From assembly GCA_958510825.1 (NCBI GenBank), contig OY294049.1:39212774-39276773 (forward strand): DNA of 64,000 nucleotides, read 5' to 3'. The number at the start of each line of letters is the position of its first letter. Position 1 is the first letter of the stretch. Positions 1 through 11,788 of the stretch are shown one piece after another. The position numbers and the translations under genes were made by a program. This DNA is from Brachypterus glaber. Its lineage: Eukaryota > Arthropoda > Insecta > Coleoptera > Kateretidae. The notes beneath the pieces are model-generated. The model did not search any database and had not been told where the DNA came from. It was given only the letters and a program-made list of their open reading frames with translations.

Positions 1-149
1 TGTCACAGTTTTCTTTAATAATAAGCCGTGAATATATATAATGATTCGCATTCTATAGTATACTCCTCGCAATGGCAAGTTGCTTTTACCTGGTGAAGTT
101 TTAAGTTAAACTTAATTAAATTGTATTGGGATATTTTTAGTTTTTAACC
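1..149. other. A+T-rich edge, nothing recognised
   Basis: Low-complexity A+T-rich sequence at the window edge. I see no coding, RNA or repeat signal of its own before the foldback element that starts near 150. Confidence 0.5.
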
Positions 150-845
150 ATTTAAATGCATATAACCAATTTTGTTAACGAGGATATTTCCTACAATTTT
201 TTTTAGATCATTTTTTTAACATATTAATAATAATCGAGTTAATTTAAAAATAGCCATGTTGGAGGTGAAATTGGTTTTTTCCATTTTTCGGCCAAATTAT
301 TCATCGGACGATAAAAGTGGTTATAAGCAAACTTGTAGCTCTTGAAATGCTCTATAAGTTTAACAGTTTATAAATTTTCATAGGTACATTGGTACGGTTA
401 CAGAGGGCGCAACTCGACATTCACCACCCACTGTAACCGTAACATGAAAATTCATAATATATAAAACTTATAGAGAATTTCAAGAGCTACAATTTGCTCA
501 TAACAACTTTTATCCTCCAATGAATAATTTGGCTAAAAAATCGAAAAAAAAAACAACCACCATCAGAGCCATATTTGAAAATTTATAACTCGATGTTGGA
601 AATTTTTTTCCGTAACACAACTGGTATGTACATTTTTATCGTAAGATGCATATTTAACGAGATAACCGCACTCACCCCTAAAATTCAAGATAGCGGACAT
701 CCCTTACGCAAATCACCCGGTGAAAAACTAACGGGAGTGTTCTGTTACCATCCACTACTACCCTTTAAAATATCAGCCCGTGTACATTTATTGCAATTTA
801 ACACAAGATTTTTTCGTTATGTGACTGGACTTTTAGAAGTCGATC
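150..845. repeat. Foldback element, family F1 (full palindrome)
   Basis: A long inverted repeat. The left arm runs about 155-400 and the right arm about 430-630, with a short asymmetric centre. Arm-to-arm matches include the segments around GGCCAAATTATTCAT and GTAGCTCTTGAAAT and their complements. The sequence right of the palindrome to about 845 matches a minus-strand copy at 37335-37690, and one arm fragment recurs at 29455-29572. The open frame at 575-859 is a by-product of the repeat. No terminal motif assigns it to a transposon superfamily. Confidence 0.75.
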
Positions 846-931
846 GAGTTTTTAATTAAGGACAAAATTTCTTCTTTTTTCGGGGTCCGAGGTGAACGTA
901 TAATACTTTTCTGCTGCGAAGCTGCGAGTAG

Positions 932-974
<43 letters not shown>

Positions 975-1204
975 GCTTTTCCTGCATTTTATCGAGTTTT
1001 ATTTTTAAGAAGTTCTTTATTCGTATTATCCCCTAATCGCACAAGAACATTTATTATCCACTTCAACATCATAATTCATCGGGGAAGCATTCTAAAGTCG
1101 CAGACACAGCAAAACTAATTAATCAAGAGACGATTAAAAAACTTGTAAGATTGTTTTATCCTAGCCGCCCAATAAAAACGCAAATTTCTGTACACAGAAA
1201 AAAT
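846..1204. repeat. (TAA)n microsatellite in otherwise empty DNA
   Basis: An uninterrupted TAA repeat runs from about 933 to 972 after a short G+C-richer patch. It could be the tail of a degraded retroelement, but I see no element body. The rest is A+T-rich with no signal. Confidence 0.6.
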
Positions 1205-1780
1205 TACGTGTCCGACCCCTTAAACTTTTAAAAGGCTTTAGATATCAACTTGAAATTTGGAACATTTAAATAACTCAAATAATTTTTTGTTATATATTTG
1301 CTGTATTTACATTTACATTACATTTTGTTTCACCTCGTACTATTCTACTTAATTAAGCATCCTCTAAGTCCAGGACTTGTGTGGGCTAGTAGTAGAGGGA
1401 ACCACAGGCTTTAATTGAACTAATTTATAGGGAGTGTCCGCTTCACTTACGCCTTCGCCAAATTTCAATTATTAATTAACTGAAAAAGGCAAATCAGCGC
1501 TGGTGAAAACCGAACTCACGCTATTTTGGGTAGTAAACTCGTCAAGTACGACGCGGTAGTCCACTACACCAATCCTCCCATTGGAGGGCATAATCAGATC
1601 ATTTCATGCTCTTTAAAATAATATATCACATGACCCTCTTTCCAGTAAAAAAAGCCCCCTTTGCCTCCTACCTCCATCAAATATATACCAAAAAATTATT
1701 TGGGTTAGATTATTTCCTTGTTCCAAATTTTAATTTGATATCTAAGTCCGTTTAAAAGTTAAAGGGAGGAGCGGACTTTG
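1205..1780. repeat. Foldback element carrying a SINE in its loop
   Basis: Inverted arms at about 1207-1300 and 1680-1778 match with scattered mismatches; both contain TTGAAATTTGGAAC-like and GATATC-containing blocks in opposite orientation. The loop holds a tRNA-derived SINE (1325-1580). The SINE therefore probably inserted into an older palindromic element. Confidence 0.65.
1325..1580 (-). mobile_element. tRNA-derived SINE, copy 1 (SINE-A)
   Basis: On the minus strand the head begins with a tRNA-like segment containing box A (TGGTGTAGTGGACTACC) and a degraded box B. A unique body follows, ending near GTAGAATAGTACGAGG. It matches the better-preserved copy at 13111-13374 over its length and fragments at 22870 and 48141. 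Here box B is mutated from GTTCGATTC to GTTCGGTTT, so this copy is unlikely to be transcribed by RNA polymerase III. Confidence 0.8.
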
Positions 1781-3399
1781 GGCACGCAACGTATAGTACC
1801 CCATTATACTACTAGGCTAATAATGTTAAGAGAAACTATAGTTATAGCTATACCCAGTTATATTATAGTTATAGGTATATTGAAAAATAAATGATTTAGA
1901 ACCCACACTTTTATCGTTATACTCAAGTATAAAAATACACAGAAATACAGCCTAAATTTACCGTATTAAATAGGGTAATTTTGCATTAAATCTGTGATAT
2001 AGGTATACTTAAATGTGTATAAATCGCATAAATATAACCGTGTGAGATTTAATATTGTCGCTTGAAGGAAAACAGCCGGAAAGATGCTTTGCATTACATA
2101 GTATTCTCTTTGCAGTTTATAGAAAATGTTTCGCTATAAGTCAAAGAACTTTTACCTCAAGAAGTAATTTCAGACCAATGTTTATGAAGGTGTTATCTTT
2201 TTGTTTGTTTATTTACTAACAGAAACGCGATACAGCTTTGTGGTGTAAAATGTAGATGTCGCTAGTCGACTTTCAGGCTACCTAGTAGCGATGTTGCGTA
2301 GTTTCCACCTTATCATGAATTCAAATCATTATACTTAAATTAAAAATATAAAAAACTTTATTGTGTATACTATAATTATGTTTAATAATATAGTATATTT
2401 AAATCTATTAAAATTAAACTACTAGTTCATATAAAACTCATACAGAACTAATGTTTCTTAAAATTTACAATAAAATATCCAAAGTATATGTTTCCAATCG
2501 GCAACACTGTACCCCTGTCAGTCATTTTACGACATTAGACTGTGAGTTTACACATTCTTTCTCACTCTTTACGCGTTCTAAGGGTAAACAATAGTCACTT
2601 CCCACCAGCCCCTCACCGTAGTTGGTTCATGCTTCAAACAAAGCATACGGTAGATTTCATCATGTTCCTTCTTGAGGTAAAAGTTCTTTGCTATAAGTTC
2701 AAATTTGACGAATGTTTTTTTTTCAGATCTAGCAGCAACCCCTAATGTGTATTTCATGTAAAAAACTTTTTTTGTTAACTTTTTTAAGAAATTTTAACAC
2801 TGTTAAAACTAACTTGTTTATCCGTTGGTATATCCCTTTGTGATAAGATAACTTAAGAACTAATAGCCATAAACTTTAGTGGAATAGTGGATGGCAGTTT
2901 TAGAAAAATGGGTTGAGGGTAAGTTTGTAAAAGGAGGAAAAAAGTGTTATTTTGGTAATTACTTCCTTAATATTTTTAAGGACAGGAATGTCTAATTTTA
3001 AACAAAATTAATATTTTTATAATTTTGTTTAATTTTAAAATTAAAAATTTCTGTACTTATAAATTCTACGTCTAACCACACGCTAGTGGTACTATGTGCT
3101 TGAGACACACAAGTCTTCAACTTGCTACCATTCAAAGTCTCCAGTCTAGCAATAGATGGAGTACAAGTATACACCAATCTAATGACTACTTCTTTTGCGA
3201 ATAAAGTCAACAACTGTTTTCTTAATCAGCATACAGCGATGACTCTTGGTACTAAAGAGGGACAGCAGCCCGAAACTGTCAGTCTACCAATATCACTCTG
3301 TACGATGATTAGAAAATAGATGGAATAATAAATTCCTTAATATTTAATTTACTGAAGGGAAATAACATTTTATACCAAAAATATATTACTTTTTTACTA
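1781..3399. other. No gene found; one higher-complexity block
   Basis: Mostly A+T-rich filler. The block at about 3060-3310 has more balanced composition, with short open frames on both strands (71 aa minus, 65 aa plus), but neither resembles a known family and no convincing splice sites flank it. It may be old transposon or noncoding-RNA sequence. Confidence 0.4.
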
Positions 3400-3660
3400 T
3401 GACTATACTGCCCTCTTAGTTAAAGCGTCCTAACTAACATTGCTATTTTCACTATTTTTTTAGAATAAATGGTCAAATTCCCGGTCTTCCAGGTTTCAGT
3501 TTTAATTTCCCTGACCGTTCCCTGAGTTCCCTGTTTTCCCTGACTGGTGGGAACCCTGAAGAATAGATAAATATGGCATAAAATAACTGGTATGTGGAGA
3601 TAAGCCGAAAATAACCAAAATGTTAGCTAGGACGTTTTAACTAAAAAGGGCAGTATAATA
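3400..3660. repeat. Short foldback MITE with 45-bp inverted ends
   Basis: Inverted ends at about 3402-3448 and 3611-3658 share TATACTGCCCT, TTAGTTAAA and the TCCTA/CTAACAT block. Between them, 3475-3560 holds CCCTGA-rich sequence ending in GTGGGAACCCTG. That motif is common at repeat ends in animal genomes and suggests a second, truncated element inside the loop. Confidence 0.65.
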
Positions 3661-4101
3661 AAATTTAGAAACAGGCTATTTATACGTCCGACGTATGCTA
3701 AGCTAAGTATACGCCCTATAAAATTTATTAATTAATTAATTTATTTGTTACTCTTCTAGCTATATGTTTAAGAAGAGTATACAAAGGAGATAAAAAAGGA
3801 GAGACAAAAAATTTGATACTGAAAGTAGGCGGATAAAATTCTCCTCGAATCGTTTTCAAGGATATTTTATCGAGAATAGGTGAGAAGACGCTTTTGATAA
3901 GTCAAGTGTGCCGTAATGTGCTCAATAAGTGTCATATCTGTGTAAATTTTATTCCAAAAAGTATTATCTCCCGTTGTAGGATTATTTTTTAACACAAGAT
4001 TCTTTTTTTAGATTTTTACATAGATTTTCACTAAGAAAAATCTTTCAAATTTTAAACAGGTACAGAATATGCTAAAAAATGCTATATTTGATTAAGTTTT
4101 A
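3661..4101. other. A+T-rich spacer, nothing recognised
   Basis: No coding or RNA signal. A short imperfect palindrome lies around the ACGTATGCTAAGC segment near 3692. Confidence 0.4.
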
Positions 4102-4352
4102 TTAACACGTTCGCTGCCGAGGACCCACATGGTGAGTCCATCACCTATTCATAGTCAATGACGAGAGCCCGTCTGGAGGGCTCACTGTAGACTTGAATAT
4201 AAGTAAAGTTACATCGTTTTTTAAAAAGCTTAAACATTCCTCTACAAAATAAAATTAAATTTACTTTTGTATCTCTACTAAAAAAGCGGGAAATTAATTT
4301 TGAACGCGACCGCTACATTGTATACAATTTTCGTCGGCAGCGAACGTGTTAA
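4102..4352. mobile_element. TTAA-flanked MITE (piggyBac-type), 243 bp
   Basis: The element spans 4106-4348 between TTAA at 4102-4105 and TTAA at 4349-4352. It has a perfect 15-bp terminal inverted repeat, CACGTTCGCTGCCGA. TTAA target duplication is the signature of piggyBac-superfamily transposition. The inside has no transposase frame, so it is non-autonomous. Its G+C-rich ends stand out from the surroundings. Confidence 0.8.
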
Positions 4353-4979
4353 TTCCAGAGCATTTAAAAATTGTTGCATTTCACGGAAAAAAAAATTATA
4401 GCTAGGAGCGCTATAACACACATACCAAGCAAATTATAATCGCTTATTATATAAATACAAGGCTTTCTCTTACAATTATGGCAGTCAGTGTAAAAATTTA
4501 TATGAAATACTTTAATTGTTTAGTGAATAATAAAATATAACAAATAGTATGGCATTTATAGCTTAAATAGATTTAATTATTGTCCGTGCTAATAATTTTT
4601 ATAATATAATAAAATTTCTGTAAATTTATAATAGTGCCTGTAATAAATATAATCGTGTCTGTAATATATATAATCGTTTCCAATTTATTTTTAACATTAT
4701 TAGTTATTGTGTCCCTTATAATCTATAGCTTAAATCACTATAATTTGCCACTGTTACCAAATATCTTATAATGTATAGCGCAGAGCCCACTAATTTCTTT
4801 CCGTGAATTCGTGGGCGTAGTTAATATTTTTGTCCGATTCAGTTGGAGCGTATTAAAAAAAAGCAAAAAATTGTTTCAAGTCCAATTAGTACCTGTTTCC
4901 AAAAAAATAGTATTAGTAGGTACATTTTTTCAATATTTTTGGTATTTTAAATACAGTATAAGTATCTACTGGCACTGTA
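4353..4979. other. A+T-rich spacer, nothing recognised
   Basis: Simple A+T-rich sequence with no open frame or structured element I can support. Confidence 0.4.
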
Positions 4980-5217
4980 AAAAGTAAACTGAATATTCAG
5001 TTAAAAATGGACAGGGAATCGGAAGTTATGATCCTAAACAAATATAGGTACTTTAATTTTTGTTAAGAACACTATAGTTCTAAAGTCACGTACTTTAATA
5101 TTTAAGGACGGACATGAAATGTTGAGTGTTTTTAACAAAAATTAAAGTACAATTGTATAGGATAAAAACTTCCGATTCCCTATGCATTTTTAACTGAATA
5201 TTTAGTTTACTTTTTGT
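4980..5217. mobile_element. Palindromic MITE, family F13 (uninterrupted copy)
   Basis: Inverted arms of about 105 bp at 4981-5088 and 5110-5216 start AAGTAAACTGAATATTCAG. A second copy at 50880-51347 is split by a TTAA-flanked insertion. Here the corresponding site is a single intact TTAA at 5095-5098, the pre-insertion state. Confidence 0.8.
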
Positions 5218-5775
5218 TTTTATTAATAATTTATCTGGGTGTAGTTTATGTTGTTTCAGTATAGCGTAAGTAACTGTTATATTTCAAAGTTTATTAACCA
5301 AACAAAAAACCATCTTATACTTGCATGCATAAAACAATTTATCATGAAAGTTGAACTTTACAGTAACTCTAAACTCCATTTTGCCAAACTTCAATAAGAA
5401 AATTCATTATTTAGAATTGACTTTACTAATTTTATTTTGACGACTTTTTAGCATACCGTAAAATAGGGTGTATAGGAACAAGGGGGGTAAACGTAGCCAG
5501 AAAATATTTTAATGAAGGATAAGCATAGTTTAACTAAAAAAGCTATGTTTTTCGTATATTTTACTAGATGTGACAAATACCATTACATTGTGTGTGCCTT
5601 TTGGGGATAGTATTTTGTGATTTTTACATTAAAAAAAGTATATGAGACATAAAAATTGTTTTTTATTATCCTATTAATAAAAAACAATCATTTTACTTCT
5701 TTTTCCATAAAAAATTTTAATAATAGTAACTGTATTATGAAATTATCAAAGCTAAGGGCATATCCAAAGGCTCGG
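5218..5775. other. A+T-rich spacer, nothing recognised
   Basis: No supported gene or repeat. Confidence 0.4.
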
Positions 5776-5881
5776 ATAACAACATACTACATAAGAATGA
5801 GATGCCGTGATTGGCTTGAAGTTCCGCCATGTATCTTGTAAGCCAATCACGGTACCGCATTCTTATGTACTCTGTTGTTAT
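5776..5881. repeat. 105-nt hairpin with about 45-bp stem
   Basis: Near-perfect inverted arms at about 5776-5822 and 5836-5881 enclose a short loop. The arms share CCGTGATTGGCTT, CATAAGAATG and ATAACA blocks. This could be a very short MITE or a hairpin RNA precursor. No second copy was noticed in the window. Confidence 0.6.
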
Positions 5882-6043
5882 GCCAGCTTGTGGAAAGTAG
5901 AACATCAAAGCCAATTAAAAATTTAAAAGTATACTATAGCGTTTACAGAAACTATCGATTTATGAACACAAAGAAATGATTACCAAAATCCTATTAATAT
6001 ATGTCTAAAAATGCATCCTAAAGGAGCTCTGTCCGTTTGAGAG
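5882..6043. other. Spacer, nothing recognised
   Basis: A+T-rich with no signal. Confidence 0.4.
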
Positions 6044-6290
6044 TGGATAAAAAATTCGGTTTTTATTTAATAACTTAAGAACCCTTTGAGATATAGCAAC
6101 GAGTTTTGCACGTAAACCAATCTTAATAAGGACCATCTTCGTATGTTATTTTCATGTACTTATTTTAACCAGGATGTGCGAAAGGGGGGGGGGGGCTTAT
6201 CAGTTTTTTGGCCCAAACGTGCAAAATCTCGTTGCTATATCTCAAAGGGTTCCTGAGTTATTAAAAAAACGAATTTTTTAGCCACTTTCA
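6044..6290. repeat. Foldback element with 75-bp arms
   Basis: Arms at about 6048-6110 and 6210-6285 share AACCCTTTGAGATATAGCAA and its complement. The loop contains a run of twelve G near 6184. No terminase or transposase frame is present. Confidence 0.65.
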
Positions 6291-6884
6291 AAGGGTCTTA
6301 GCTCCCTAACAACGCATTTTTAGAGATTATTTATCCCACTGACTATACAAAGTAGTTTTCCAAACATTTACCATTTATTAGACGTTCCATTACAGTTTTA
6401 TTTATGTTTTGATATTTGTTTTATCCACTTTTCCACTTTTTTATTGGTTAATATAATCAATTAATTCTAAATCATAAGTCTTTTTAATTTTGACTAAAAT
6501 TATTTGTGCAAGTTGTCCAATAGAGGACCATAACAGATAAAATCTTCAGGGCTTGTTTTAAGATTGTAACCAGCCTCCTCCTTTATCGTGTTTATTACTC
6601 AGATCGATATGAGCAAGAAGGACTACGCTAAGGCTTAACGTCTCACTTAGTTGTTTATCTACCGTAAAACATAAGTTAGGTGAGTCCCAGATACTACAGC
6701 ATAACCTAATGATAGGTAATTATACAACCTTACACACAAAAAAAATTAGACGGCCATAGTCGATTTCAAAAGAAAAGACTTATTCGTCCCGAAAAAAACA
6801 ACACTGTTGGTTCATGTATTGGTAGGCAACTTAACGTACAAAACATATTGATTAATGTCTTAAAAACAATTAACAATTGTTTTT
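6291..6884. other. Spacer, nothing recognised
   Basis: Slightly more complex sequence around 6540-6720, but no frame or splice structure I can support. Confidence 0.4.
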
Positions 6885-7078
6885 ATCCACGGCCGTGATT
6901 AAAAGGCCTATTAATCACGGGTCTGCAAAAATAAACCGTTTAAAATGTAAAAAGACCGTGGATAAAGTATAGAATTCTACTCGCGTATAATAGCATTCGG
7001 GTGATTAGGTCACTCGCCTTTCGGCTCGTTACCCTCATTGATTAAAAGCAATTATTATACGCTTATTGAATAATATAC
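6885..7078. repeat. Multi-hairpin repeat, family F3 (copy 1)
   Basis: Two successive hairpins. One is built on TATCCACGG and a CCGTG-containing stem (about 6885-6966). The other is built on GCGTATAATA with a CGAGCCGAAAGGCGAG loop on one strand (about 6973-7065). The same modules occur at 20207-20510 in opposite order and orientation, so this is a dispersed palindromic family. It abuts an F2 element at 7079. Confidence 0.7.
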
Positions 7079-7357
7079 TATTATCCAATACATACAGATA
7101 ATAAGACAATTACCAGCTTTATTTTAAATAGATAAACTCAATAATAACCTCCGCGTGGCTTTTACTTTATTGAGTGGATAATTATTTATTTTACCCACTC
7201 AACTGTCACTTGTCAAATTATTTTCTTGTAAATGTCATTAAAATTTTTAATAAAAATATGAATTCCTAAGCTATTTATTGGATGAAACCTTGTATGGCAC
7301 TTATGGGTAAACCGATATTGCCCTCTTACTTTACCCACTAGTACCATAAATAACTAT
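7079..7357 (-). repeat. Palindromic MITE family F2, copy 1 (minus orientation)
   Basis: Matches 8508-8838 in reverse complement. Shared blocks are TATCCAATACATACAGATAAT at one end, the GAGTGGATAATTATTTATTT block, and GTAAA/ACTAGTACC at the other. This copy has lost part of the internal hairpin of the plus-oriented copy. Confidence 0.75.
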
Positions 7358-8507
7358 TATCTACGTTCTACTTAGTATTAATTGGGTTTATTAATGTTCA
7401 CATTAAAACACTAGTGCTTTTTGAAGTTATTATGAAAACTTTTGTTTTTTCTATTAGGACAGAACTTTTTTTCTATTTTCAAGTAAATGTCAGTGTAATC
7501 ATTTTTTTTTTTAAGTTTTGGGTTGTAGAAGGTAGGAGGTTGTAGATAAAATGGTACGTGAAATTCATATGGGAATGACTTTTAGTGCACTCGAATAATT
7601 TCTTTTATTCTCGTACATTAAAAGCCTATTGCCAAGTAATTTTATAATATACTATTATTGATTTCTTTCATTTTATAAGTTAAATTCTTAATTATAGTTA
7701 GTTTTTTTATTTAAAGACCTTAATTATTTTTTTGTGTGTAGCTTAATAGTAGCTAATTACACTGTAATCGTTAGCCAATGATGTTGTCCCAAAATTACTT
7801 TGTCCTAATCCCTGCACATCCCGGAGAACGAAAGATTATCTACGGAGTACAGACGCAGTCTCGATGTCTGCCGTGTTTAAATGAGAGTCTTAAGCGAATC
7901 TGATACCGACCAAACTAAGCTTTTTCGGTTTAACCTCCAAGAAATTATTGTTTACACTATATTTGTAAACAGGGTGGTCCTTAAAACATAGACTTTTGGG
8001 GACGCTCCCTAAATTTGTACCATATTGTTTAAAAATGATGTGTACCAAATTTCAAGTCGATAGATCGTGTCACGTGTCGCATTAGCGCCACATAAAACTG
8101 CGACAGCAGCACTAACGTACGCGACAGTTCCCCTTGCTTGAATTTGGCCAATCGCAAGCCAGCGACACTGTGGTTGCAGTTCTATGCACGTAAAAAAGAG
8201 GCACAACACATATAAACCAAACGGTACGTCCTATCGAAAAAATTTGGAGTAAAAAATGTTAACTGGTCTTTTCACGTGTAAGCGACTTCGCCAAAATTAC
8301 AAATCCATGTAAAATTTTGTATAATAATAATAATATCTATTTATTTCATAAATAAAAACGGAATACATAGCAACACAGTAAAAAATGTTGAAACATGAGA
8401 GGTGAGTTTTGGGCTAAACTAGAACAATGTTTTTGTTTAAAAAAATGATGAAAAGATATGATAAAAAACTGTTAACCAAGTTTATTTGTTACAACTAAAC
8501 AAAATAT
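7358..8507. other. Interval between inverted F2 copies; no gene
   Basis: The two F2 copies face each other across this 1.15-kb interval. The part at 7850-8220 is more G+C-rich, with a 66-codon open frame on the minus strand that I do not recognise. No splice sites or known motifs. Confidence 0.4.
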
Positions 8508-8838
8508 AGTTATTTATGGTACTAGTGGGTAAAGTAAGATATTGCCCATGAGAAAATTAACTTGCGAGGCGTCAGTCAAGCAGGTTAATTTTCGAGAGGG
8601 CAATATCGATTTACCCATGAGTGCCATACAAGGATTTATCCAATAAATAGCTTAGAAATTCATATTTTTATTAAAAATTTTAATTACAAGAAAATAATTT
8701 GACAAGTGACAGTTGAGTGGGTAAAATAAATAATTATCCACTCAATAAAGTAAAAGCCTTGCGGGGGTTATTATTGAGTTTATCTATCTAAAATAAAGCT
8801 GGTAATTGTCTCATTATCTGTATGTATTGGATAAAATA
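8508..8838 (+). repeat. Palindromic MITE family F2, copy 2 (plus orientation)
   Basis: The 5' part is an internal hairpin in which GGGTAAA, GATATTGCCC and AAAATTAAC are mirrored by GTTAATTTT, GGGCAATATC and TTTACCC. The 3' part ends CTGTATGTATTGGATAAA. Homologues occur at 7079-7357 (minus) and 29573-30420 (nested). Confidence 0.8.
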
Positions 8839-11212
8839 TTAATTAAAAATTCTTTAACAATTTTGTGTTATCGCAAACGTGACAACAACGCACCATTTAT
8901 CTTGATGCGCTAAATTGTGATTCTTTATCATCTTAAAAAAGTCTCTGTCACATGCGTCATATTTAACGCTATTTTTAAATCTTAAAACCGTTAAAATTAG
9001 TAATTTCTAGGGATTTTTGTTACATTTGGTAATATATCCAATCCCAATCTGGAAATTTAAATTTCGCGCAACAAATAGGATTCAAAATGGATGCCAACTT
9101 TGTTAGTTAATCGCGCAGAATTGAAGCCCTATCCCTTTCTCTAAACCATTGAGTCATTGTTTAATATTATGTACATGCGACAATCGAATCCACGTTGCCA
9201 ATTTTGCAGTAGTAAACAAGAGTGAGTCTAATTTTATCGATAAGCACTATATGGCTGGCCGGGTCTCGGCTGCCGCGATCGCTTGCTATCTCCGCCGTAT
9301 CGACACGGCAAAATGCACAAAAAGTACCGTAGAATTTGTTAAACTAAATGCGTGGAGGTTGTACACAGTTGAACCACTTAAAAACAATCATGGCTCATTC
9401 TGTACAAAAAAATCATCAGTAAGTTTGTTAAAATTATCGATAATATTGGACAGTCTTTTTATTTTAGCCTTGATAATGAAACAAGAGGTAATTTCTTAAC
9501 GAGAATGAAAATGGTGAGTATCAACGAGTTCAAATCAATATGAAAAACGAATAAAAATGCGAGAAAAAGAGGAAAAAATAACAAGCTAGAAACACAATCT
9601 GATAAGTGTGCTTCAGCGAGGCCACTGATGAGACTGCCAGACACCACACAATTCACATCTTCTAGTATTCTTATGGGTAAATATCAAAAAGTCACTACAC
9701 CGAAAAAATATGTCTTTTTGAGAATCGATTTCTAAGTTTAAAAACTATTTTTAATTCAAGAATAATTCTCAAAATTATTTCTCACAGAAACTACATTTTC
9801 ACTTTTGAAACTGACATGGAGACACTCTAAGTAATACTGAATAAATATCAATTTTTTCATGAGTTTATATATAATAAGTAGGTCAATAGTTAAATTTATT
9901 TGACAAGGCTTTTAGCGCAAAATATTTCTAAAGACACCGACTATATTTAATTACCCCGACAAAAGAGTTCCAGTCTCATCAATTTGCAAGCTAATTACTA
10001 TTTCTGACATCTGAAACGATCATTTTAACCATAAATTTTATTGTTTATAAACTTATGTCTTTTAAGTTATACACAAGAATCACCGAAAAAGGGTCCGATC
10101 TAATGTAGAATGAGCCGGACTTTGCCGAAGCAAATCTCGTGAAGGCAGAATGTATTTGCGCTATGATTAAAGCAATATTATTTTAAAAATTTTAACACCA
10201 TATAAAATATGCGGATCATGACACTGTGTTATTAAACTAGATCTGTTGTATGGAAATAAACACCTCCTTTTTGATATTCCTCCTCGTTGCTGTTGAAGAA
10301 AAACGAAATAGCTAGCTTATGCAGATTAATATTTGTTTTTCTCTCTCTTTTTTTTTGTAAGAATAATAGAAGTGCCAGATTGGAACTGCAATGCACAACA
10401 ATATACTATCGTAGTTTCAATTTAAAACGGTCTTATTCACTATACAGGCAAAACATTTCTAAAGGATGCTTTTTATCTCGGAACAGTTTAACGTCTGCCA
10501 TATTTACCAGTTCACAAAAAATTACGAGGTGGAACTACTGACAGAAGGACTTCGTGTACTATAGAAGCGTATTATTGATCCCGTAGCCCCCCCCCATTTA
10601 AACGAGGAGGATACAATTCTGACGAAAAATAAACATTAAAAGCTTTAAAAACCCTAAAAATCGGCCAAAAAAAATACTGGACGTGTAAATAGCTTTGTGG
10701 ATGTCGGACGTGCAAATAGCCTCTTCCTATATTTAAATAAACAAAAAAAATTTGTTGCACACTGTTGTTACCAAATTAACATTTAAAAATTAATAACTTT
10801 ATTAATATTAATACTTTTTGGACGAATAAATGGGTATATTTTTAACAGTATCATTAAAAATGCAGTGCTATCATTAAAACAATTGAATAAATAATGAAAA
10901 ATAATTATTCGGCAGCATAAAAAATTAATAACTACTATTTAAATTATTTTGACTTTGGTAAATATGATTTATTAGACAGAACCACAAAAAAAAATTAAGT
11001 CGATTTTTCAGAAACCAGACTATATTTTTTCTATGTATTTTTGGGCGCTGAAAACGAATATGGCAATGATAAAAATTATTGACCCTCAAAATCTTGAGAT
11101 ATAGCGCACAATGGTTTTTTTTTGTATCCATTTGAAAAAAAAATCCGCAAGAATTCATCAAAAAATTTTTTATGAAAATATTGATAAATAAAAATGATTT
11201 ATGCCTTTACTT
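8839..11212. other. 2.4 kb without a recognised gene
   Basis: Contains a 116-codon plus-strand frame (9149-9499) with a G+C-rich core at 9240-9360 and an 84-codon frame at 10287-10541. Neither shows a known domain, signal peptide or repeat structure, and composition and flanks do not indicate exons. I treat both as chance or ancient transposon sequence. Confidence 0.4.
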
Positions 11213-11788
11213 GCAGATTTTAAACATCTACCCTAGTTAATTTTTTACAGGGCCTCAAATTCCGAATATGACACTTTTTTCGTGTTTTTTCGATATATTT
11301 CATTAAAAATTTTATATAAAAAATACAGATACAGCCAAAAATTTATATATGTAATACTACTACATGTATATGCTTTATAAAAAATACATATTTTTACCAG
11401 TTTTATGATAAAATTTTGCCACTGTGCGTGTGGTTTTGAATAAAATTGGGGATCTGGGAGGTCTTTTATTGTCAAATTTGTTTAAAAAGCTAAAAAAAAC
11501 TTAAGAAAAACAGCCTGGTTAAGGGTATCAGACAATTTTATTATATTTCTTTTAACATGTGCAAGGTTAAACCCCCCAGACTCTCCACCACTGGAAATTA
11601 AAAAAAAATATGTATTTTTTTATAAAGCATATGTATGTAGTAGTATTACACATATAAATTTTTGGCTGTATGTGTATTATTTATACAAAATTTTTAATGA
11701 AATATATCAAAAAAATACCAAAAAAGTGTCATATTTAGAATTTGAGGCCCTGTAAAAAATTAACCAGGGTAGATATTTAAAATCTGTT
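11213..11788. repeat. Foldback element with 190-bp arms
   Basis: Arms at about 11213-11400 and 11593-11788 are inverted copies. Landmarks are ACAGGGCCTCAAATTC, AGCCAAAAATTTATATATG and GTAATACTACTACATG with their complements. The loop is about 190 bp. Open frames over the left arm are artefacts. Confidence 0.8.

Noticed and set aside
7079..8838. LTR retrotransposon with F2 as LTRs
   Set aside because: The F2 copies are inverted relative to each other, and no gag-pol similarity lies between them.
9149..9499. 116-codon plus frame as a gene
   Set aside because: No known motif, no splice structure and low-complexity ends; length is within chance for a 64-kb A+T-rich window plus a G+C-rich patch.
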